DNA of 48,213 nt from an uncultured Clostridiaceae bacterium (lineage in GTDB: Bacteria > Bacillota > Clostridia > TANB77 > CAG-508). Location of the stretch: NCBI GenBank assembly GCA_947642455.1, contig CANRSN010000002.1, positions 1 to 48,213 on the forward strand, in the 5' to 3' direction. This document shows positions 24,866 through 35,800 of the stretch, piece after piece. The stretch's first letter is position 1. Every line of letters begins with the position of its first letter. The position numbers were made by a program, and so were the translations under genes. The notes under the pieces are model-generated. The model had not been told where the DNA came from and made no database searches. It saw only the letters and a list, made by a program, of their open reading frames with translations.

Positions 24866-25657
24866 TTATTCTTCTGTAGCTTCAGTAACTTCAGTAGCTT
24901 CTTCTGCTACAACTTCTTCAATGCTTTGAGCATCTTCACTGTCTATATTTTCTTGAACATCTGAATCCATAGATTCACCTTGTCTACCTTCAATGATAGC
25001 ATTTGCCATTGTATCGGCAATTAATTTTACTGAACGGATAGCATCATCATTTCCAGGAATTACATAATCTAGATCTTCTGGATTACAGTTTGTATCTATT
25101 AAACCAACAACTGGAATATTTAATTTTTTTGCTTCTAATATTGCTATTCTTTCTTTTTTAGGATCTACTACAAAAATTACTCCAGGCATTTCTGTCATTT
25201 CCTTAATTCCACCAAGATTTTTTTCTAGTTTTTCCATTTCTTTTTTTAGAAGTATAACTTCTTTTTTAGGTAATACATCAAATGTACCATCTTGTTCCAT
25301 AGATTCTAATTCTTTTAGTCTTTCAACTCTAGTTCTAATTGTTTTGAAGTTTGTTAACATTCCACCTAACCATCTTTGGTTAATATAGAACATACCACTT
25401 CTTTCTGCAGCTTCTTTCATGCACTCTTGTGCTTGTTTTTTAGTTCCTACAAAAAGAACTGTTTTTCCTTCCTCTGCTTGTTCTTTCATGAAAGCATATG
25501 CTTCATCAATTTTTTTAGATGTTTTTTGTAGATCTATAATGTGAATACCATTTCTTGCTTGAAAAATGTATTCTGCCATTTTAGGATCCCATCTTCTTGT
25601 TTGATGTCCAAAATGAACACCTGCTTCAAGTAATTGTTTCATTGCAACTACTGCCAT
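24866..25657 (-). CDS. rpsB: 30S ribosomal protein S2
   Basis: A 263-residue S2 protein. [20 protein letters not shown] and [20 protein letters not shown] mark the N terminus. [27 protein letters not shown] and [20 protein letters not shown] follow. The C-terminal tail (about 225-263) is highly acidic, longer than in Escherichia coli but common in Clostridia. I chose the start at 25657 because AAAGGAGGAAATTAAA sits directly upstream. The longer frame to 25702 lies in the leader. It is the first gene of the rpsB-tsf operon. Confidence 0.97.
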   Translation of the reverse strand: MAVVAMKQLLEAGVHFGHQTRRWDPKMAEYIFQARNGIHIIDLQKTSKKIDEAYAFMKEQAEEGKTVLFVGTKKQAQECMKEAAERSGMFYINQRWLGGMLTNFKTIRTRVERLKELESMEQDGTFDVLPKKEVILLKKEMEKLEKNLGGIKEMTEMPGVIFVVDPKKERIAILEAKKLNIPVVGLIDTNCNPEDLDYVIPGNDDAIRSVKLIADTMANAIIEGRQGESMDSDVQENIDSEDAQSIEEVVAEEATEVTEATEE

Positions 25658-25702
25658 TTTAATTTCCTCCTTTTTTGTTTTACCTCCACCATATTTTAAC
25701 AT

Positions 25703-25760
25703 TTAAAAAGACTTGCTTTTATAACTATGGCAAGCACACTTTTTAAACTTTATAAGGTGT
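25703..25760 (-). promoter_or_regulatory. rpsB leader with two hairpins
   Basis: On the minus strand CACACC...GTGTG is followed by CTTGC...GCAAG and TCTTTTT, which looks like a small attenuator. Autoregulation of S2 operons by leader RNA is known in other bacteria. I cannot match this sequence to a described motif. Confidence 0.35.
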
Positions 25761-25780
25761 GTGTATTTTTTACGTATAAT

Positions 25781-25809
25781 ATAATATCATAAAAACTTCT
25801 AAAAATCAA
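25781..25809 (-). promoter_or_regulatory. Promoter of the rpsB-tsf operon
   Basis: On the minus strand TTGATT (25804-25809), 17 bases, TATTAT (25781-25786). Confidence 0.7.
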
Positions 25810-25827
25810 TGCTTTTTATTTAATTTT

Positions 25828-25921
25828 AGCCAAAAAGAGTACAATTTGTTTCATTTCACAGATATAACATTCACTTAAGTACTAAAATATATAATTTTAA
25901 AAACTGTGAATTGCAACATTG
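25828..25921. repeat. Core-less copy of the palindromic MITE-like element
   Basis: The sequence AGCCAAAAAGAGTACAATTT... through CACTTAAGTACT matches one arm of the element at 18705-18925. The other end, ACTGTGAATTGCAACATTG, matches the outer arm of the 21647 copy. The inner arms and GC-rich core have been lost. The rest of 25922-26070 contains the promoter of the next operon only. Confidence 0.65.
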
Positions 25922-25935
25922 ACATAAAGACAATA

Positions 25936-25964
25936 TTGACTTTGAAAAATGGGTATGATAAAAT
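25936..25964 (+). promoter_or_regulatory. Promoter of the metallopeptidase-esterase-acyltransferase set
   Basis: TTGACT (25936-25941), 17 bases, TAAAAT (25959-25964). The leader to ATG 26071 is about 100 bases. Confidence 0.7.
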
Positions 25965-26070
25965 CAAAAAAATCAAAGGAAGTATTTATTATATGCAGAT
26001 ATTTTAAATTTTATAGAAACACAGAGATGTTAGTTATGTTACATTCAAGAAAATGGAAGGGATGAACTAA

Positions 26071-26721
26071 ATGAAATTAACATATAAAAGAGAAAATGCA
26101 AAAATAAAGAACATATATATAAAAATAGTTGAAGGTCAAGTAGTAGTGAGGTGTCCTGCTACAACATCAAAAAAATATATAGAAGAACTAATAGAAAAAA
26201 AATCAGAATGGATAGAACAAAGGATAGAAGCATATAAAGAAACAGAAGAGAACAACTTAGAAAATATAAAAATATTAGGAAAGCAATATGGAACAAAAAT
26301 AAACTATAAAGATATTCACAAAGTAGAAATAAATGTGGATAAACAGGTAGAAATATCTTTTCCAAAAGAATTCAAAAATAAAGAAATAAGCAAACAAATG
26401 AAAAACAAAATAATAGATGCAATATATAAAAAAGTTGCATATGAAGAGACAAAACTAGCAATGGACAAATACACACAAATTACAGGATTAGCACCAAAAG
26501 AGTGGAGAATAAGAAATATCAAAACCGCTTGGGGAACATGTTCATCAAATAAAAATATAACAATTAGTTCAAACTTAGCAAAATTTAATAGAGAAACGAT
26601 AGAATATGTTGTATTACATGAATTATCGCATCTAAAACATATGAATCATTCAAAAGCTTTCTGGCAAATGGTAGAAGGTCATATGCCAAATTATAAAGAA
26701 ATAAGAAAACAGTTAAAATAA
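26071..26721 (+). CDS. YgjP/SprT-like zinc metallopeptidase (DUF45)
   Basis: A 216-residue cytosolic protein of the YgjP-like group. The N-terminal beta part (KIKNIYIKI...VVVRCP) and the C-terminal catalytic part are typical: WRIRNIKTAWGTCSSNKNI at residues 145-163, the zinc motif HELSH at 183-187, and a third ligand His193 in MNHSKAFW. Substrates of this family are poorly known. AAGGGATG precedes ATG 26071. The esterase gene begins 27 bases after the stop, so they are probably co-transcribed. Confidence 0.9.
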   Translation: MKLTYKRENAKIKNIYIKIVEGQVVVRCPATTSKKYIEELIEKKSEWIEQRIEAYKETEENNLENIKILGKQYGTKINYKDIHKVEINVDKQVEISFPKEFKNKEISKQMKNKIIDAIYKKVAYEETKLAMDKYTQITGLAPKEWRIRNIKTAWGTCSSNKNITISSNLAKFNRETIEYVVLHELSHLKHMNHSKAFWQMVEGHMPNYKEIRKQLK

Positions 26722-26748
26722 CGAATATTATACAAGGAGAGTAAAGTT

Positions 26749-27612
26749 TTGAAAAAAAGAATAAAATATGCAATAATAGCAGCAGTAATACTTTTAATGA
26801 GTATCTTAGGAGTAGCAATAGTATATTTTTTTGTTAACGATTTAGAATCAGTGCCAACTGAAGAGATAAAGCAAGTATGTGAAGTAAAAGAAGAACGATA
26901 TAATGGAAGAAAAGTATTTATTATAAAATCCAAACAGGCTCAAAATACAGAAAAATACATATTATATTTTCATGGAGGCTCATATGTAGCAGAAATATCA
27001 TTATTACATTGGGAATTTTTGCAAAATTTAGCAATAGACACAAATGCAACAATAATAGTTCCAGACTACCCATTAACGCCTAAATATCACTATACAGATG
27101 TATTTAATATGATAGAGCCAATGTACAAAAAAATTGTAGAGAAAATAGATTCTGATAAACTAATAGTTATGGGAGACTCAGCAGGAGGAGGAATGAGCTT
27201 AGCATTATGCGAAAAAATAGGGGAGCAAGACATACCTCAACCAAGTAAACTAATATTATTATCTCCATGGTTAGATGTAAGACTAGAAAATACAGAAATT
27301 TTGGAAACTGAAAAAAACGACAAGCAACTAAACAAGCAAGCATTGCAACTTGCAGGAATAGCATATATAGGAGATAATGAAAGTACATACCTAGTAAATC
27401 CTGTAGATGGACCTTTAGATAAACTAAAAAATGTAATTATATATACAGGCACATATGATATATTAAATCCAGATGTACATATTTTAGAGCAAAGAGCAAA
27501 TGAAGTTAATGTACAAATACAAGTTAAAGAATATGAAGGAAAACCACATATATGGCTGTTAAATAGCAATGAGGCAGAATATCAAGACTTAATTAATGAA
27601 ATTGAAAAATAG
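26749..27612 (+). CDS. Membrane-anchored alpha/beta hydrolase (HSL-type esterase)
   Basis: A 287-residue esterase/lipase. An N-terminal membrane helix (residues about 6-29) anchors it, probably facing outward. The oxyanion motif HGG (75-77), nucleophile elbow GDSAG with Ser144, Asp237 (GTYDILNPD) and His267 (GKPHIW) complete the triad of the hormone-sensitive-lipase family. The start is TTG 26749, preceded by AAGGAGAGTAAAG. No ATG is available near it. It lies between a YgjP peptidase and an acyltransferase gene on the same strand. Removing acyl groups that the neighbour adds would make sense, but that is an inference. Confidence 0.88.
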   Translation: MKKRIKYAIIAAVILLMSILGVAIVYFFVNDLESVPTEEIKQVCEVKEERYNGRKVFIIKSKQAQNTEKYILYFHGGSYVAEISLLHWEFLQNLAIDTNATIIVPDYPLTPKYHYTDVFNMIEPMYKKIVEKIDSDKLIVMGDSAGGGMSLALCEKIGEQDIPQPSKLILLSPWLDVRLENTEILETEKNDKQLNKQALQLAGIAYIGDNESTYLVNPVDGPLDKLKNVIIYTGTYDILNPDVHILEQRANEVNVQIQVKEYEGKPHIWLLNSNEAEYQDLINEIEK

Positions 27613-27679
27613 TGAAGTAAACAGTATAATACCTCTAAATTGTTATACATAATTGAAAGTATAAGAAAAAAGAAGGGAA

Positions 27680-28963
27680 ATGATGCAGATGCAGGAGAAT
27701 AAATTATATTGGCGTAAATTAGATAATTCAGCCAAAATATTTCCAGTATCTTCAGGGAAAAAATATAGTACAGTATTTAGAATTTCTGCTATATTAGAAG
27801 AAAAAATAAAACAAGAAATATTACAAAAGGCAGTAGAAGAAACCTTAGAAAAATATATATCTTTCAAAGTAAGAATGAAAACGGGAATATTTTGGTACTA
27901 CTTTGAAGACAATCCAAAAAAGCCAATAGTTGAGGAAGAAAAAGACTATCCATGTAAATATATAGAGCCACTCACAAATAACAATTATCTATTTAAAGTG
28001 ACATATTTCGACAAAAAAATCAATATTGATATATTTCATTCTTTAACAGATGGAAATAGTGGAGCTACATTTTTCAAGGAGATAGTATATAAATATATAG
28101 AATTATCACATCCAAAAGAATTTGAAGAAGAAATAAGAACATCTAGGAAAATAGAATATAACACAGAAGACAGTTACATGAAAAATTATAATAAAAAGGC
28201 GAAGTCAAATGCTTCAAGCAAAAAAGCATACATATTAAAAGGCAATAAAATAGCTTTAGGAGCAATATCTGCAGTACATGAAATAATGAATGTCGAAAAA
28301 TTGCGAATAATCTGTAAAGAGAAAAATGTAACAATAACACAATATTTAACAGCTGTGTTAATATATTGCATATATGAAGAAAATTACAAAAATGCAAAAG
28401 GAAAAAGACCAATAAAAGTATGTATACCAGTAAATTTAAGAAAATACTTTACTTCAATAACAATATCAAACTTTTTTTCATATATCACAGTAGAAGCAGA
28501 AATGAAAAAAGACAACTTAGATACATTCGAAAAAATATTAGAATTTGTAAAACAAGATTTTGAAAAAAGGTTATCAGAAGAAGAAATTATAAAAACAATG
28601 TCAGCAAATGTTAAAATAGGAAATAATCCATTCATAAGAGGAATACCACTATTTATAAAGAAAATAGTAGTTAGAATAGGTTATATAGAAATAAGAAAAT
28701 ACACAACAACAACATTTTCAAATGTAGGAAGAATAGGTATTATAGGAAAATACAGAAAATATATTAACAATTTTATGTTCCTATTAGCACCAGAGCCAGT
28801 AGAAAAAATAAAATGTGCAGCTTGTAGCTATGAAGATAAGCTAACATTTACATTTACATCAATATTAGATGACTACAAAATTGAAAAAAAATTTTACGAA
28901 TTTATGAAATCTCAAGGAATAGACATAAAAATAAAAACCAATGGAGTTTTAGAAATACAATAG
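27680..28963 (+). CDS. Condensation-type acyltransferase (PapA/alcohol acetyltransferase-like)
   Basis: A 427-residue cytosolic enzyme with the chloramphenicol-acetyltransferase-like two-lobe fold. The HxxxDG catalytic motif is HSLTDG with His120 and Asp124. Upstream LRKAVEETL-like helices and the later CIPVNLRKYF, SNVGRIG segments (DFGWG-like region replaced) match polyketide-associated and alcohol acetyltransferases that move an acyl group from CoA to an alcohol. The acceptor is unknown. Three in-frame ATGs (27680, 27683, 27689) follow AGAAGGGA, and spacing slightly favours the second or third. The flanking genes encode an esterase and a polytopic membrane protein, so the set may build or edit an acylated surface molecule. 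Confidence 0.75.
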   Translation: MMQMQENKLYWRKLDNSAKIFPVSSGKKYSTVFRISAILEEKIKQEILQKAVEETLEKYISFKVRMKTGIFWYYFEDNPKKPIVEEEKDYPCKYIEPLTNNNYLFKVTYFDKKINIDIFHSLTDGNSGATFFKEIVYKYIELSHPKEFEEEIRTSRKIEYNTEDSYMKNYNKKAKSNASSKKAYILKGNKIALGAISAVHEIMNVEKLRIICKEKNVTITQYLTAVLIYCIYEENYKNAKGKRPIKVCIPVNLRKYFTSITISNFFSYITVEAEMKKDNLDTFEKILEFVKQDFEKRLSEEEIIKTMSANVKIGNNPFIRGIPLFIKKIVVRIGYIEIRKYTTTTFSNVGRIGIIGKYRKYINNFMFLLAPEPVEKIKCAACSYEDKLTFTFTSILDDYKIEKKFYEFMKSQGIDIKIKTNGVLEIQ

Positions 28964-29024
28964 AATTGCTAGATATAAAAATACATTAAAAGGTAAAAAA
29001 ATTATAATAAGAAAGGGTTTAATA

Positions 29025-29588
29025 ATGTTATATCCAAAAAAGATAAATGCCAAAAAGGGAAAAATAGTAATAAAAATAATGCTACTAATATCATTAATAA
29101 TTGCTATACTATTATACACAATTAATAAAATAGTAACACCTACTTCACATTGGGCTGCCCTTTCAATAGCATGTATAATATATATATGGGTAACAGTACT
29201 ATATGCTTTAAATAAAAATGTTAATGTAGCAGCACATGTACTAGTACAAACAATTGCAATATCAGCACTTCTGGTATATATAGACTATATACTAGGGTTT
29301 GAAAAGTGGTCTTTAAATATTGCAATTCCTATTATATTAATGACTTCAAATATGATAATGCTATTACTTACAATAATAAGTAGAAAGAAATACATAAGAT
29401 ATGTCATTTTTCAACTTATGTTATGCTTAATAAGTTTTACTCCAGTAATTCTAATTTCAGAAAGGTTAGTTGAAGACAAAACACTAGGAATAATAGCTGT
29501 TGGAATATCTATAGCTAATTTTATAATATGCTTAATATTATGCAAAACAGACATAATAGAAGAATTAAAAAGAAAATTTCATATATAA
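29025..29588 (+). CDS. Polytopic membrane protein (DUF6320-like)
   Basis: A 187-residue protein with about six membrane helices: MLLISLIIAILLYT, WAALSIACIIYIWVTVLYA, AAHVLVQTIAISALLVYIDYI, LNIAIPIILMTSNMIMLLLT, FQLMLCLISFTPVILIS and GIIAVGISIANFIICLIL. No catalytic motif is seen. From memory, similar proteins (DUF6320) accompany alcohol-acetyltransferase-like and alpha/beta hydrolase genes in Clostridia, which is the arrangement here. GAAAGGGTTTAATA precedes ATG 29025, 61 bases after the acyltransferase. It is the last gene of the set. Confidence 0.65.
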   Translation: MLYPKKINAKKGKIVIKIMLLISLIIAILLYTINKIVTPTSHWAALSIACIIYIWVTVLYALNKNVNVAAHVLVQTIAISALLVYIDYILGFEKWSLNIAIPIILMTSNMIMLLLTIISRKKYIRYVIFQLMLCLISFTPVILISERLVEDKTLGIIAVGISIANFIICLILCKTDIIEELKRKFHI

Positions 29589-29754
29589 AGAAAACATTCA
29601 TTGTGTTTACTTACGGGAATACAAAAAAATTAGCAAAAAGGAAAAATAAGAGACAATATATTACAAAAATGTCATGAAAAAGACAAAAAAAGCGACAAAT
29701 AGTATTTCCGTAGTAAAAACATTGTAACATAGCGAAAAAGGCTAAAAACTACCA

Positions 29755-29783
29755 TTTACTCTAAAACAAAAATAATATATATT
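29755..29783 (+). promoter_or_regulatory. Possible promoter of the giant surface-protein gene
   Basis: TTTACT (29755-29760), 17 bases, TATATT (29778-29783), about 95 bases before ATG 29879. Alternative -10 hexamers overlap. The gap 29589-29754 contains no gene that I can see. Confidence 0.5.
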
Positions 29784-29815
29784 ATATAAAAGCTATATGG
29801 CAAAATATAAGATAT

Positions 29816-29873
29816 AAGGTTAAAAAAGAAACAAAATCTTTTGCAACCAGATTTATGTTTTAGAAGGGGAGAG
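29816..29873 (+). promoter_or_regulatory. Leader resembling the repeated leader without its hairpin
   Basis: AAGGTTAAAAAA and CAACCAGATTTATG...AGAAGGGGAGAG match the two ends of the leader at 199-362 and 23068-23236 (AAGGTTAAAAAA and CAACTAGATT...GAAGGAATG). The folded middle of about 115 bases is missing. Confidence 0.45.
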
Positions 29874-29878
29874 AAAAA

Positions 29879-32800
29879 ATGAAACTAGAGAGAAAGCAAA
29901 TGGTAGGGATAATAAGCATAATAACAATTATATTAATATTAGCAGTATTAATAATTAGTATTGTGGTAAATCCAATGAAAAACACAAATGATGCAGAAAT
30001 AGCACGAACAATGGAATATCCAAGAGTACAAAATGGAGAAGACCAAACAGATAGTGAATTTGTAAAGTTTGATGCCTTCTTTTTAAGAGATTTAGATGGA
30101 GATAATATTGCAGATAAAGTAAGAGGAACATGTAGAGAAGTAGGTCAAAGTGACACACTGTACATGGAACTTAATGTACTTACAAATGGGCAATTAAAGA
30201 ATGGAAAAATAACAATAAATAATAACAAAAACTATTATTTGCAAACAGCATTAATAAAAGACACCGTAATTAAAGAAAATTATATTGGGAGTAACACCCG
30301 ACAAATAGAATTAAATGATATGGTAAATGGAACCCAAAAATTACTACAAGGAATAGTAAGAAGTGGGGATTATTCATATACCTCAAAAAGATATGCAGCA
30401 ATAGGAAATGATACCACAAAATATAGTAAAATAAATAGTGTAACATTAACAGGAACACATGTGTCAGACACTGGAGAAGAAACACCAATAGAAAAAACAG
30501 TAGAATTCAATGTAGATTGGCATGGAACTACAAACACAATAATAACAAATATAAGACAAACGAAAAACTTAAATGAAGTTATAGATGAAGAAAATAATGA
30601 ACTTAAATTAAAATTTACAATAGATGTAAGAGAAGAAAATGAACAACTATTATTAAAAAAATCATATATAGAAGGAACATTACCAGAATTAAATGGATAT
30701 AATCCAAGCAAAGTAGAAGTAACAGGAATAGGAGTAGCGTACACATATAATGAAAATACAAAAAGATTTACAGCACAAAGAGAAGCAATATTAAATGAGC
30801 AAGGAATAGTAACAACATCTGCAAGCACAAATGCAAGAAATACATATGAAGTACAAGTAACATATCCATTAGAAGCATTTACAGAACTAGGAGAAGATAC
30901 AATTGAATACAAAGTACCAGTTAAAGCATATTATGAAGGATACAATAATACAAATAAAGAATTCAAAAATCCATATAAGTCAAATATAGCACAAGACACA
31001 TATGTAATAACATTCAGAAATCCACAAGGTAGCAAGGCAATATTTGATGTAAGTATTGGTAAATATGTATCATATCCATATTCTAGATATATGATATCAA
31101 AGCAAAAACCATTAAATATATACAATGGAATAAAAGAAACAGAAAAAGATGACACATATACAGTATCATGGAAAGCATATACAGGAACTTTAGAACAAAG
31201 TCAAAAAATTATTATGAAAGAAACTCAAGGAGAAGGGCAGAAAATATCAGATAATTTTATAAAATCAGATACAAACACACAAAGCATGGAAAATATAACA
31301 AAATTTGTAGGAATATATTTTTCAGATCCAGTGAAGCTACTAGGAGAAAATGGAGAAATAAAGGTATATGATGACCAAACAAATCAATTATTAGAAACAT
31401 TTAACAAAAGTAATTGGTATAAATATACTTCAGAAAAACCATACAAATATGAGGAGCCAGTAGAACATATAAGGGTAGAAACTAGTAATGCAAATTCAGA
31501 ATCAAGTATATATGTATACCATGTAAAAGAACTTGATGATAAAAAAATAACAGAAACATATACACAAGGTGAATTTGAAAATTTAAGATATATAAATACT
31601 ACACTTGCAGGATACATAGGAGGAGAACATGTAAATACAGACATAGCAGAGGCACGTTATGAGGAGCCAATCTCTGTAGCAAGTATAAGAATTAGCAAAA
31701 GCACAATGACAACACAAGAAACACAGAAAAACATTGTAATGAAAATAAAAACAGAAGAAAGAGATAATTTAGTAAAATGGATAAATGGGTCATTTTTAGT
31801 AAAATTACCACAAGGAATAATAGGAGTAGACATAAATAAAATACAAATAGACAATACAAATGTAGAAATAACAAGTTATGAAAAATATGAAAAAGATGGA
31901 AACATATACATAAAAATAAATACAGAAAATGAACAAGAAGCAAGCTACACAATAACAATAGACTGCAATATAACACCAGATCCAAGAATAGTAACAAAAA
32001 CAGAAAATATAGAATTATATGCTTCAAACGAAAATAACCAAAACTATTACTATAATGCTAATGATATATATGATGTAAACAATAACTTAAATACAGAAGA
32101 ACAAGTAAACATATGGCAAATATCTATAAGTTTTATATCACCAGATTCATTACTTACAAGTCAAACAGCAAGTAACTATGATGAAAAGGGAAGTATAGCA
32201 ATTGCACCACAAATTGCATATGTATCAAAAGAACAAAGAAAATCAAATATAACAGTAGAAATAAACAATAATTATGCAAGTACAATTAGTGAAGTAAAAA
32301 TAATAGGAAAAATACCAACAATAGGAAATACATATGTAATAAATGGAAATGATATGGGGTCAGAATTTAATACAACAATGTCAAACACGGGAATAATATT
32401 GCCACAACAATTACAAGAAATAGCAACAGTATATTATACAACAGTTGAAAATCCAAGCAAAGACTTAGAAGATGAAAAAAATTGTTGGGAAACTGAACCA
32501 CAAGACTTTTCACAGGTAAAAAGTTACATGGTAGACTTAGGCGATAAAGTATTAAAAAGAGGAGAAAAACATCAAATAAACTATGAAATAAATATACCAG
32601 AAGGAATAAACTATAATCAAGTAAGTTATAGTCATCATGCAATATATTTTAGTTTAGATACAAATGAAGGAAAATATAGAACACAAACAGAGCCAAACAA
32701 ATTAGGTTTTATGATAGTAAAAGAATATGATTTAGAATTAACTAAATATCATAAAAATAAAGAAAAAATAGTTTCAGGTGCAACATATAGTATACAAGAA

Positions 32801-35800
32801 GAAGGAAATGAAGAAGTAATAACAAGAGTAACAAATCAACAAGGTAAATTAGTATTTCCAAGATTATATATAGATAGAGTATATACAATAAAAGAAATAA
32901 AGAGTCCATCATCATATGAATTAAATGAAGACGAAGTAAAATTTATAGCAAGAGAAGAAAATGGACAATTGAAAATAGAGAAGATAAGTGGAAATGTAAA
33001 AAATATTTCAAATGGAAATGCAGGAGAAAATATAGCTCAAATAGAAGTAGAAGATGAAGTAAGAGCAAATTTAAGAATACAAAAAACAAAACAAGGAACT
33101 GAAACAGGACTAAAAAATATAAAATACAAAATAACAGGAAAAGGAATTAGCAGTTCAGGAAGAATATTAATAACTAATGCAAATGGAGAAGCAGACTTAA
33201 AAGGGTTATATTTGGGACAAGAATACACATTAGAAGAAGTTAAGGCAGAAGGATATTATATATCAAACCCAATAAAATTTGTAATAAATAGCAATGATGG
33301 AAATTATACACCAAATATTATACAAGGAGAAATAAAAGCAAATAGTATAACTATACAAGATGAAATACCAACATTAAATTTGAATATAGAAAATGAAAAA
33401 ATACCAGAATATAATTTAGTTATAAATAAAGTTGAAAAAGGTAAAACAACACCAATAGTAGGCGCAAAATTTGCATTATATAAAGGAACAGAAAGAATAC
33501 AAACATTTATAACAAATGAGCAAGGACAAATAACAGTTTCAGGACTATATCAATATGTAGAAGAAAAGCAAATAGAACAAACATATACATTAAAAGAAAT
33601 TGCAGCTCCAGAAGGATATGCAAAAGTAGATAATATAACTTTCTATGCAGATATGCAAGAAGGTGTATTAAACATGCACATAACTGCTGGCGAAGTAAAA
33701 GATATAATATCAGGGGAAAATACAATTACAGTAACTGTAGAAGATAGCCCTACATTTAAATTGATAAAACAAGATGGAACTACTAAAGAATTTTTAGCAG
33801 GTGTTAAGTTTGCAATTTATAATGAGGAAACTGGTAAACCTGCTACTGATAATAAGGGAAATATAATAGGAACAAGAGAAAGAATAAATGGAACTACATA
33901 TTATGTTGTTACAACAGATGAAAAAGGAGAAATAACAGCAAACTTGCCACAGGGCTTATATAGGGCAGAAGAAATTGAAACACATGAAAAATATGCTTTG
34001 GGTACAAAACAGGAAAATTCACATTATTTTGGAATAGATAAGTCAAAAGAAATTAAAACTAGAATATCAGATACTTCTAAAAGGATGGAACACGATGATT
34101 TTTACGATATACATGCAATATCAAATACTAGTGATGGAGGATATGTTATAGGAGCACAGAAACATTGGAATAATGACGGTGCAGTACTAATAAAGTATAA
34201 TGAAGCTGACCAAAAAGAATGGAAAAAAGTAATGGGAGATGAAATAGAAAATAAAATAGAAAATATAGTAGAGATAAAAGATGGAGGACTTATAATAGAA
34301 GGTATTTTCAATCCAGAAAAACTACAATTAGGAAACTATATACCAGAACGAACAGGAAAATCAATTAGAATGTTATTAAAATGTAGTAGTAGTGGAGAAG
34401 TACAATGGGGAACATCAATAAAAGATTATATAACACAAGTAAATAAAATAATATCAACTAATGATGGAGGATATATAGCAGTAGGGAATCATTCTCTTGG
34501 AGACAGTACAGAAGGAATAATAATAAAATATAATGAGAATAATGAAATTCAATGGACACAAAAAGTGGGAACTACAGTAAAATCAGTTGCAGAAATAAAT
34601 TCAGAAGAATATATTGTAGTAGGTGAGTTTAATGAAAAAGAAATACAAGTAGGACAATATGTATTACAAAATGAAGGCAATACAAATTCAATGATAATAA
34701 AATATAATAACATTGGAGAGGTTAAATGGGCAACAGCTATAAGAGGAGAAGAAAATAATACATTAAGTGCAGTAGCTAAGTTTGGTGATGGAGGATATAT
34801 AGTAGGAGGAACTTTTGAGAGTGATAATATTCAGATAGGAGATCAAGAATTTGTTAGACAGGGATTTCATGATATAATGCTAATAATCTATAATAAAGAT
34901 AATGAAGTAGAAAAAGCAATTTCAATAAAAGGTAATTTAGAGAATGCTGTAAAAACTATAATTTCAACAAAAGATGGAGGATATCTTATAGGAGCAGAAG
35001 GGTTGCGTAATGTAGAAATAGAAGGTATATTTTATAGAGGAACTTATGAGACTCTTTATTCGAATGTAGCATTAATAAAATATGACAAAGAAGGAAAAAT
35101 AGAATGGATAGAAGGTGATATTGATATTGATCAAACAAATTATTCAATATATGGAATTGTACAGGTAAATGCTCAAAAGTATGTAGTAGCAGGAAAGTTT
35201 ATGTTTTCTTATGGTGGTTATGGAGAGGATAGAGAATTATATATATTAAAAGAAATAACAGTAGAACCAGAAATTCCACAAACTCAAGAAATAACAGTAG
35301 ACAATTATTTAAAGCAACTAAAAATAACAACAGAAGTAGAAGTAATAAATGAAATAAAAGGAGGAAGCATTACAGGAGAAGGAGAAACTCCATATGAAAT
35401 AGTAGAATATGGAAATAATAATACTAAAGAAATAAAAATGACTCCAGACGAAGGATATGAAATAACAAAAATAACAATAAATGGAGAAAAAGTTGATTTT
35501 AATAGAGAAGAAGATGGAACATACATATTGCCACAATTAACAAATATAACAGAAGATATGCACATAATAGTTACATATACAGCATTAGAGCAAAAGAAAC
35601 CAGAAATAATAGTACATCATTATCAAAAAGGAACAACAAATAGAGTAGCAGAAGATGAAATATATACAGGAGAAGAAGGAGAGGACTACACAACAAAACC
35701 AAGAACAGATTTAGAAAAATATGAACTAGCAAAAGATGAGAACGGGGAATATATAATACCATCAAATGCAGTAGGTAAATATAAAAAAGAAACACAAGAA

